A stretch of 8,415 nt of DNA, taken from the NCBI GenBank assembly GCA_019594025.1, contig JAFDUB010000074.1, positions 1 to 8,415 of the forward strand, read 5' to 3'. The translations under genes were made by a program, and so were the position numbers. This document shows, one piece after another, positions 1 through 5,792 of the stretch (the first letter of the stretch is position 1; every line of letters begins with the position of its first letter). The notes under the pieces are model-generated. The model made no database searches. It was not told the DNA's origin and worked only from the letters and a program-made list of their open reading frames with translations. This stretch comes from Thermoplasmata archaeon. GTDB taxonomy: Archaea > Thermoplasmatota > Thermoplasmata > Halarchaeoplasmatales > Halarchaeoplasmataceae.

Positions 1-1
1 A

Positions 2-1141
2 GAAGGGATGATAATAGGCGCTTATGCAATCGGAGCCAGCGATTCGTACATCTACTGTCGTGCAGAGTATCCTTTAGCATTAAAGCGATTGGATATCGGT
101 ATCGAACAGGCAAAAGAGAAGGGATTTTTAGGTGAAAACATATTGGGTACAGATTTTTCCTTCGACATACACATCAAAGAGGGCGCCGGTGCCTTCGTCT
201 GTGGTGAAGAGACCGCCCTCATGCATTCTATAGAGGGTGAGCGGGGGATGCCACGACCGAGACCTCCTTTCCCTGCTCAGAAAGGTTTATTCGGTAAGCC
301 AACTAACATAAATAATGTAGAAACCTGGGCGAACATTCCATGGATAATTCGAAACGGAGCCGAGGCCTACGCATCCATCGGTACCGAACGAAGCGGTGGT
401 ACCAAGGTGTTCGCCCTTGCCGGTAAGATCAAGAGAGGCGGTCTGGTAGAGGTCCCGATAGGCACTCCTCTGAGAGAGATAATATACCACGTCGGCGGGG
501 GCATCGACGAAGACTTGGAATTCAAAGCCGTACAGCTCGGCGGCCCATCCGGCGGCTGTTTACCGGCAGAGTACCTGGACACACCGGTTGATTACGAAAC
601 GCTGACCGAAGCCGGGGCCATAATGGGTTCCGGCGGTATGATCGTTATGGACGAATGTGACTGCATGGTGAACGTAGCTAGGTATTTCCTCGATTTTACT
701 CAAAAAGAATCCTGCGGCAAATGTACGTTCTGCAGGGTGGGAACAAAACGGATGCTTGAGATATTAGACAAATTTACTCACGGAAGCGGTACTTTAGAGG
801 ATATAGAATCACTCAAAGGCCTAGCATCTAATATCAAAGCTTATTCCCTGTGTGGATTAGGCCAGACAGCTCCCAATCCCGTACTCACCACCTTGAGGTA
901 TTTCGAACATGAATATCACGACCATCTGCAGGAACAAACCTGTTCCGCAGGAGTTTGTAGAGAGCTGATAACTTTTACCATAACGGATGCTTGCGTAGGT
1001 TGTACACGTTGTGCTTCGGAATGTCCTACCGATGCTATAGGTGGTGAACGCGGAGAACAGCATGTTATCGACCAAGAGTACTGCATCAGATGCGGAGCAT
1101 GTCAAGATGTTTGTCCGGTAAATGCAGTGGAGGTGGAGTAA
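2..1141 (+). CDS. NuoF/HydB-type NADH-binding flavoprotein subunit, 5' end missing
   Basis: This is the FMN/Fe-S subunit that takes electrons from (or gives them to) NAD(H) in complex-I-like, bifurcating hydrogenase, formate dehydrogenase and transhydrogenase complexes. The frame is open to the window edge, and the codons before the ATG at 8 (Glu-Gly) fit the family, so that ATG is internal. The thioredoxin-like domain and the glycine-rich NADH loop that normally precede this part are outside. Numbering from the ATG at 8: FMN-site motif GAGAFVCGEETAL at 59-71; SLBB-like region about 140-200; [4Fe-4S] motif ESCGKCTFCRVGT at 234-246 (C236, C239, C242) with C282 as fourth ligand; C-terminal 2x[4Fe-4S] ferredoxin (C329/332/335/339 and C359/362/365/369). 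The ferredoxin tail marks the HydB/StnB-like branch rather than plain NuoF. The His/Cys stretch HEYH...C312...C317 before it could be the metal-bound hinge seen in HydB proteins (inference). The next gene follows its stop codon directly. The family is certain; the particular complex is not. Confidence 0.93.
   Translation, partial: EGMIIGAYAIGASDSYIYCRAEYPLALKRLDIGIEQAKEKGFLGENILGTDFSFDIHIKEGAGAFVCGEETALMHSIEGERGMPRPRPPFPAQKGLFGKPTNINNVETWANIPWIIRNGAEAYASIGTERSGGTKVFALAGKIKRGGLVEVPIGTPLREIIYHVGGGIDEDLEFKAVQLGGPSGGCLPAEYLDTPVDYETLTEAGAIMGSGGMIVMDECDCMVNVARYFLDFTQKESCGKCTFCRVGTKRMLEILDKFTHGSGTLEDIESLKGLASNIKAYSLCGLGQTAPNPVLTTLRYFEHEYHDHLQEQTCSAGVCRELITFTITDACVGCTRCASECPTDAIGGERGEQHVIDQEYCIRCGACQDVCPVNAVEVE
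1129..1135 (+). promoter_or_regulatory. Shine-Dalgarno site of the fused oxidoreductase gene
   Basis: GGAGGTG lies inside the last codons of the NuoF-like gene, 6 nt before the ATG at 1142. The stop TAA (1139-1141) touches that ATG. The site supports this start and translational coupling of the two subunits. Confidence 0.8.
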
Positions 1142-3994
1142 ATGTCCGTCAAAATAACAGTTAATATCGATGGTAAAGAATACGAATGTGCGAAGGATGG
1201 ATCGGTACTTGACGCGTGTCGTGAAAATGGTATTTTTATACCGACACTGTGCGAAATAGAGCACATAGACGAACCCTTCGGCGGTTGCAGGGTTTGTTTA
1301 GTGGAGATAACCGGCCCCAGAGGTACCATAGTTACAACATCCTGTGACACCCCAGTGAGTGATGATTTAGAGATCCGAACTGAAACGGCAGAGATAATCG
1401 AAGGTAGGAAGTCCGCTATCGAGCTCCTCCTCTCAGAACATACTGGAGATTGTGTCGCACCTTGTTCCAGGGAGTGCCCGGCTAGCTTGGATGTTCAGGG
1501 CTACCTTGCACACATAGCGAACGGGAAGCCTCGGGAGGCGGTTAAGCTGATAAAGGAGCAGACACCATTAGCACTATCTTTAGGTCGTGCTTGTTTTGCA
1601 CCCTGTGAAGAAGAATGCAGAAGGCAGATGGTCGAGGATCCAATATCCATAAGGCAGGAAAAGCAGTACGCCGCAGAAGTAGATATCAACGACCCATGGA
1701 CCCCCGATGTACTCGATGATACGGGTAAGAGCATCGGAGTGGTGGGAGGCGGGCCCGCGGGACTTACCGCCGCCTACTTCCTACGTTTAAAAGGTCACCG
1801 TGTAACCATATACGACATGATGCCCGAACTCGGAGGTATGATGAGGTACGGCATACCCAACTATCGGCTGCCTAAGGACCTACTCGACAAAGAAATACAA
1901 TGGATACTGGACCTGGGTGTAGATGCGAAGACCGATGTCGAACTCGGAGAAGATATTCACCTTGACGATCTAAAAGAAGTGCACGATGCGGTCTTCGTTT
2001 CAACAGGTGCCTGGGAAAGCTGGATGATCCCAATAGAGGGTAAGGACCTTCCACGAGTTTACGGAGGAATCGATTTTCTTATCGATCACACCCTGGGAAA
2101 GGATATCGACATCGGTGAAAAGGTGATGGTAGTCGGTTGTGGTAACACCGCTATGGATGTGGCCCGCACGGCTAGGCGGATGGGAAAGGAGGTAACTATA
2201 GCTTACAGAAGGAGTGCGGAACAGGCACCGGCTTCAGACGAGGAGATGAGGGAGGCTATGGAAGAAGGGGTCAAGTTCGAGTACCTTACCAATCCTGAGA
2301 AGATATGTGGATGTGAAGTGAACGGTGTGAGTAAGGTCACATGTGCACGTATGGAACTGGGAGAACCCGACGCATCAGGAAGAGCTCGCCCGGTCAAGAT
2401 CGAGGGAGAAACAGTTGACTTTGAAGCGGACAGTGTGATACTAGCGATCGGACAATCCCCAGAGGTAGATAAGCTTGAAGAAGAAGGTTTGGAGATCGAA
2501 AAGTATACGTTATCTGTAAATGAAAAATTCTCAACCAACGTAGAAGGAGTATTCACCACCGGAGATGTGGCGCTGGGCCCCTGTTCAATAGTGGAGTGCA
2601 CGGGACATGCACGGGAGGCCGCCTTTGCAGTTGACGCTTACCTTACAGGTGTATTAAATGAATACAGACCTTCGGAAGACTATAAACTCCCCTTCGGCTA
2701 CATACACACCGATGAAAAAGATGAAGAAGATTTTGCGGACTGGAACAGGATACCACGATTGAGTATGCAGCTCAGGCATCCGGATGAAAGGGTTAAGGAT
2801 CACGACGCTATAGAGATGGGATTTAAACCGGACATTGCCATCCAGGAGGCAGAGAGATGCCTTGAATGCGGCTGTTTAGATCGATTTATGTGCAAGCTGA
2901 AGGAGTACGCCGACCTTTACGGAGCTTCCCAAGAAGTTTATCAAGGTTTCAAGTATGAACATGAAATCGACGAAACCCATCCGTGGATAATTCGGGACCC
3001 CAACAAATGTGTTCTATGCGGATCATGCGTAAGGACTACTGAAGAACATGGAGAAGGTGTGGTTCAGTTCGTACACCGTGGATTCCAAACGGTAGTCGAA
3101 CCGGCATTTGGAGACCCGTTGGGGGATACGGATAGCTTATTGGTCGGTTCTTTAGCGGACGCCTGCCCCACCGGAGCTCTAGAAGAGGTGCCTTCGAGCA
3201 ATAAACCAGGTCCATTCGAGCTCGTTGAATTGGGCGATACGTACTGCATGGGCTGCGGACTCGGCTGCCCAACCGTGGTTTACGGGAACGATAACGTACC
3301 TCTTAAGTTAGCTCCAGTCCAAGGTCATCTTTGCGATATTGGAAAATTCCAAAGCACCCCTAAGCTCGTTGCATCACAAGAAAAACACGAACCGATCGTA
3401 GGTAAGAAACTCAACGTTTACGCCTCTCTTAATACGACTTTGGAGGAGGCCGAGGCGTTGAAGGAGTTAGCCGAAGGCACCGGTGGGGAACTTTACGCCG
3501 ATGTACCCGATAAGATCTCAACCGTTGGAAGGGAAGAACTGCTGGATTCAGAAGAGATTTATGTGGAAGATGAAGCCCTCGCCCTTTCTCCCGTACTCAA
3601 GGATTTGATCCCCAGATCAAAGCGTACGGAGTGGAAAGAGGGTGTAATTTCAGTAGCAGCGCCTTCTTCCGATGTAAAAACTCCCTGCGTAGTCGCCCAA
3701 GCAGGTGCAAATGCATACGGTCTATATGAGATGAACCTATCTCCGCTACCTGAACAAAACAAGGTATTACTGGTTTACGATACAGAGGTACCTGAAAACG
3801 TAGATGCTGAGTACATTATCCAGATGGTTTCCGATGCCCGATATATCTCGAAAACTGCTGATGCTGTCATCCCCATAAGATCGTGGTTGGAAAAGGAAGG
3901 TACAGTTAAGAACTTGTTCGGAGAGACGGTGAAGCTCGAGCCTGTTTTGGATTCTGATCTCCCGAAAAATCCACTTTCCATCGGAAAAGTATAA
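1142..3994 (+). CDS. Fused NuoG-like [2Fe-2S] / GltD-NfnB-like FAD-NAD(P)H oxidoreductase / Fe-S / molybdopterin-oxidoreductase remnant (StnC-like)
   Basis: A 950-residue soluble multi-domain electron-transfer subunit. Domains in order: NuoG/HydA-type [2Fe-2S] (C37, C49, C52, C68); GltD-type N-terminal Fe-S domain (C104, C108, C112 and C151, C155, C159); FAD fold with GGGPAGL at 202-208; NAD(P)H fold with VGCGNTAMD at 331-339 and YRRS at 355-358, whose arginines resemble the NADPH 2'-phosphate site of GltD/NfnB; second FAD contact TTGDVA at 472-477; CLECGC cluster (C573, C576, C578, C584); a NuoG-like ferredoxin domain at about 618-685 with only one full ligand set (C623, C626, C629, C675); molybdopterin-oxidoreductase N-terminal [4Fe-4S] motif (C702, C705, C709, C731); and a tail of about 215 residues. 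That tail keeps only a LEKEGTVKN-like piece of the molybdenum fold, so no Mo catalysis is expected. It pairs with the preceding NuoF/HydB-like gene. The best functional guess is an NADH/NADPH/ferredoxin transhydrogenase of Stn type. A formate dehydrogenase or other dehydrogenase partner encoded upstream is the main alternative. No signal peptide or membrane segment is evident. Confidence 0.9.
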   Translation: MSVKITVNIDGKEYECAKDGSVLDACRENGIFIPTLCEIEHIDEPFGGCRVCLVEITGPRGTIVTTSCDTPVSDDLEIRTETAEIIEGRKSAIELLLSEHTGDCVAPCSRECPASLDVQGYLAHIANGKPREAVKLIKEQTPLALSLGRACFAPCEEECRRQMVEDPISIRQEKQYAAEVDINDPWTPDVLDDTGKSIGVVGGGPAGLTAAYFLRLKGHRVTIYDMMPELGGMMRYGIPNYRLPKDLLDKEIQWILDLGVDAKTDVELGEDIHLDDLKEVHDAVFVSTGAWESWMIPIEGKDLPRVYGGIDFLIDHTLGKDIDIGEKVMVVGCGNTAMDVARTARRMGKEVTIAYRRSAEQAPASDEEMREAMEEGVKFEYLTNPEKICGCEVNGVSKVTCARMELGEPDASGRARPVKIEGETVDFEADSVILAIGQSPEVDKLEEEGLEIEKYTLSVNEKFSTNVEGVFTTGDVALGPCSIVECTGHAREAAFAVDAYLTGVLNEYRPSEDYKLPFGYIHTDEKDEEDFADWNRIPRLSMQLRHPDERVKDHDAIEMGFKPDIAIQEAERCLECGCLDRFMCKLKEYADLYGASQEVYQGFKYEHEIDETHPWIIRDPNKCVLCGSCVRTTEEHGEGVVQFVHRGFQTVVEPAFGDPLGDTDSLLVGSLADACPTGALEEVPSSNKPGPFELVELGDTYCMGCGLGCPTVVYGNDNVPLKLAPVQGHLCDIGKFQSTPKLVASQEKHEPIVGKKLNVYASLNTTLEEAEALKELAEGTGGELYADVPDKISTVGREELLDSEEIYVEDEALALSPVLKDLIPRSKRTEWKEGVISVAAPSSDVKTPCVVAQAGANAYGLYEMNLSPLPEQNKVLLVYDTEVPENVDAEYIIQMVSDARYISKTADAVIPIRSWLEKEGTVKNLFGETVKLEPVLDSDLPKNPLSIGKV

Positions 3995-3997
3995 TAT
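3990..3997 (+). promoter_or_regulatory. Possible TATA box for the radical SAM gene
   Basis: TATAATAT is preceded by a purine-rich GGAAAAG resembling a BRE. It overlaps the stop codon of the oxidoreductase gene. Its centre is about 30 nt before the ATG at 4024, so transcription would start within a few bases of that ATG, giving a leaderless or nearly leaderless mRNA. This fits the lack of a good Shine-Dalgarno site there (only a weak GGGGT). The call rests on the motif only. Confidence 0.45.
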
Positions 3998-4023
3998 CCC
4001 TCTTTGAACCATGGGGTCATCAT

Positions 4024-5037
4024 ATGCATCCCGATGACTTTCCAAAACGTTTCAGAGATAAACGTAGTGATAAAACCAATCTGGTAGCTACCTGGCAGGG
4101 AGAGGAGATGTTAAAAGGTGAGCTCACAGACACCTTTGCAATCATATTTCGAACAAGGGGCTGTTCATGGAGCTATAGGTCGGGCTGCACCATGTGCGGC
4201 TATCACACCGACACCAATCCTAGGATCGAAATAGGCGATTTGGAGCGTCAGTTAGAAGAAGCACGTTCTCGTTACGATGGTGAAGACATCGTTAAGATTT
4301 ATACCTCAGGTAGTTTCTTAGATCCAAATGAGGTGCCTCCCGATTTAGCTACATCCATCCTTTCATCCTTCGACTCTAAACTGACGGTGGTAGAGACTAG
4401 GCCGCAGTATGTATCACCGGAAGTTCTCGACACGATGACGGACCAGGTAGATCAGCTGGAGATCGCTATCGGTCTGGAGTCCGCTAACGACTTTGTACTC
4501 GAACACTGTATCAATAAGGGATTCAAATTTTCAGATTACAAAAAAGCTAGAGAAATCGTTTTTGAAGCAAATGCACGACTGCGTACATATCTACTGCTAA
4601 AACCTCCCTTCCTTACAGAACAGGAAGCCATAGACGACCTAATATATTCTATAGGATCAGTATCGCATCCGATGAACACCATCTCTATCAATCCGGTCAA
4701 CGTACAGAGGTACAGTCCGTTAGAACTGCTTTGGAAGAGAAAGCTCTACCGCCCCCCATGGCTGTGGTCCTTGCTTGATGTAATCGATAAGACCGATAAA
4801 GAGATGGTGATCTCTAGGGCGGGTCTCGGCAGTTTCAGAGGTGCCCACAACTGCGGAGAATGTGACAGCAACATAGTTGAAGCGATAAACAACTTCACTA
4901 AAGACAACTCCATTTTAGAAGAGATCTCCAATTGCGGTTGTAAGGATAAATGGCGAGCTTACAAAGAACTGGAACCCTATATGTACTTCAGAGGTACTCT
5001 GGAAATATTAAGCGATAGATACACTGGATATCTCTGA
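4024..5037 (+). CDS. Archaeosine biosynthesis radical SAM protein (RaSEA-type)
   Basis: A 337-residue radical SAM enzyme of the archaeal TIGR01210/RaSEA family. Known role of the family: with ArcS it makes archaeosine at position 15 of tRNA, acting on the lysine adduct of preQ0 that ArcS attaches. Visible evidence: RTRGCSWSYRSGCTMCGY at 43-60 gives the family's unusual C47-x7-C55-x2-C58 ligand set for the SAM-cleaving [4Fe-4S] cluster. Further family-like segments are YTSGSFLD (93-100), ETRPQYV (124-130) and IGLES (149-153). The C-terminal HNCGECDSN (C277, C280) and NCGCKDKW (C304, C306) could bind metal. The ATG at 4024 is the only sensible start between the upstream stop and the conserved region; no in-frame start lies in the 29-bp gap. 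The gene runs the same way as the redox pair but is functionally unrelated, so it probably uses its own promoter. Its last 30 bp overlap the end of convergent nusA. No ArcS or TGT gene is in the window. Confidence 0.88.
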   Translation: MHPDDFPKRFRDKRSDKTNLVATWQGEEMLKGELTDTFAIIFRTRGCSWSYRSGCTMCGYHTDTNPRIEIGDLERQLEEARSRYDGEDIVKIYTSGSFLDPNEVPPDLATSILSSFDSKLTVVETRPQYVSPEVLDTMTDQVDQLEIAIGLESANDFVLEHCINKGFKFSDYKKAREIVFEANARLRTYLLLKPPFLTEQEAIDDLIYSIGSVSHPMNTISINPVNVQRYSPLELLWKRKLYRPPWLWSLLDVIDKTDKEMVISRAGLGSFRGAHNCGECDSNIVEAINNFTKDNSILEEISNCGCKDKWRAYKELEPYMYFRGTLEILSDRYTGYL

Positions 5038-5433
5038 ATGCCTCATCATTATCATACGAGCGATAGATAGATTTCTACCTTTGGTTCCGATGGCTCTAGC
5101 TTTATTGTCCGGGTCTACCTCCACGGTACCATGTTTAACATCGTTCTTTTCGGTTATCTCTATGTCTTTAACATCATAGCTGTAGAATATGTTGCCCAAT
5201 AGTTTTTTGGGATCATCGTCGTACTCGATCACGTGTATGTTCCTACCTAGTTTGTCCCTCACCTTGGTGACGTTGATGCCTCTCTTTCCGATGGCTTTCT
5301 CTATATCCCCTTTCTTTACCAAAAAGATAACTTTTTCAGGGATATCTATACAGTCTTTTACCTTTGCACCAGTAATATCTTCAAAAAGTGTGATATACCT
5401 AAGAGTTTTTTCCGTCAGCTTTATGTCTTCCAC
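5008..5433 (-). CDS. nusA: Archaeal NusA-like transcription factor (two KH domains)
   Basis: A 141-residue protein, the short archaeal NusA form with two KH RNA-binding domains and none of the N-terminal or S1 domains of bacterial NusA. KH motifs are IGKRG at 48-52 and IGTKG at 115-119, with the flanking strands and helices expected for tandem KH folds. It is thought to act with RNA polymerase on nascent RNA in elongation or termination. The start is GTG, 6 nt after GGTGA, which overlaps the rpl30e stop, so translation is probably coupled. In many archaea the cluster continues with rps12, rps7 and fusA; here nusA is last and meets the convergent radical SAM gene. Length and position match the family. 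Confidence 0.93.
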   Translation of the reverse strand: MEDIKLTEKTLRYITLFEDITGAKVKDCIDIPEKVIFLVKKGDIEKAIGKRGINVTKVRDKLGRNIHVIEYDDDPKKLLGNIFYSYDVKDIEITEKNDVKHGTVEVDPDNKARAIGTKGRNLSIARMIMMRHSEISSVSIA

Positions 5434-5439
5434 GTGATT

Positions 5440-5444
5440 TCACC
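5440..5444 (-). promoter_or_regulatory. Shine-Dalgarno site of nusA
   Basis: GGTGA on the minus strand overlaps the rpl30e stop codon TGA (5442-5440) and lies 6 nt before the GTG start at 5433. It decides the start, because no nearby ATG is available. Confidence 0.7.
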
Positions 5445-5724
5445 CCTTGACAGAGAGGATGGTAGATTCTCCTGAAGAGATAACGGTAAGAGCCGAGACC
5501 GAAAATGGTTTCCCTGCTGCAGATCCTAATTGTTTGTTCGTTCCTTTGTAGTGATACACCTGTACTCCTTCGTACTCGTCCCCTTCAAATTTCTTTTCCG
5601 GGCACTTTTTCGATACTATCACTAACTTAGCTTCTCCGGAAGCCGCTGCTTCCTTAGATTCCTTAACGCCTAAAACGGTTTCGCCGGTGTTTACGGCTAA
5701 CCTTATTTCCCTGTTAACGTCCAT
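5440..5724 (-). CDS. rpl30e: Ribosomal protein L30e (eL30)
   Basis: A 94-residue archaeal/eukaryotic-type large-subunit protein of the L7Ae/L30e/S12e RNA-binding superfamily. The N-terminus MDVNREIRLAVNTG and the EAKLVIVSKKCP strand are typical, as are the length and the position between rpoA2 and nusA. It binds rRNA in the large subunit. A GGAGGA site lies 6 nt before the ATG, and a TATA box lies in the 68-bp gap from rpoA2. rpl30e and nusA can therefore be transcribed apart from the polymerase genes, which would suit the higher demand for a ribosomal protein. Confidence 0.94.
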   Translation of the reverse strand: MDVNREIRLAVNTGETVLGVKESKEAAASGEAKLVIVSKKCPEKKFEGDEYEGVQVYHYKGTNKQLGSAAGKPFSVSALTVISSGESTILSVKG

Positions 5725-5730
5725 GCCGAT

Positions 5731-5736
5731 TCCTCC
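5731..5736 (-). promoter_or_regulatory. Shine-Dalgarno site of rpl30e
   Basis: GGAGGA on the minus strand is separated from the ATG at 5724 by 6 nt (5725-5730), which is ideal spacing. Confidence 0.8.
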
Positions 5737-5770
5737 TTATTCATTTGGATATCCTTTGTTCAATACTCTC

Positions 5771-5780
5771 TTATATATAA
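5771..5780 (-). promoter_or_regulatory. Internal TATA-box promoter for rpl30e-nusA
   Basis: TTATATATAA is preceded on the minus strand by an A-rich BRE-like GGTAAAACAG and lies just downstream of the rpoA2 stop. A start about 26 nt downstream of the box centre would fall near 5749, giving a leader of about 25 nt that holds the GGAGGA site. The box is palindromic, but the only gene it suits is rpl30e. The rest of the 68-bp gap shows no T-run or hairpin I would call a terminator. Confidence 0.6.
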
Positions 5781-5792
5781 CTGTTTTACCTT

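Noticed and set aside
857..1264. Minus-strand ORF of 135 residues across the join of the two redox genes.
   Set aside because: It lies antisense to well-conserved ferredoxin and [2Fe-2S] coding sequence, shows no motif, and has no ribosome site I would trust.
2203..2601. Minus-strand ORF of 132 residues inside the fused oxidoreductase.
   Set aside because: Ser/Thr-rich antisense shadow of the NAD(P)H/FAD domain.
1142..3994. Naming the 950-residue protein glutamate synthase small subunit, or a molybdenum formate dehydrogenase.
   Set aside because: The GltD-like core is only the middle part, no glutamate synthase large subunit is near, and the molybdenum-binding domains are absent.
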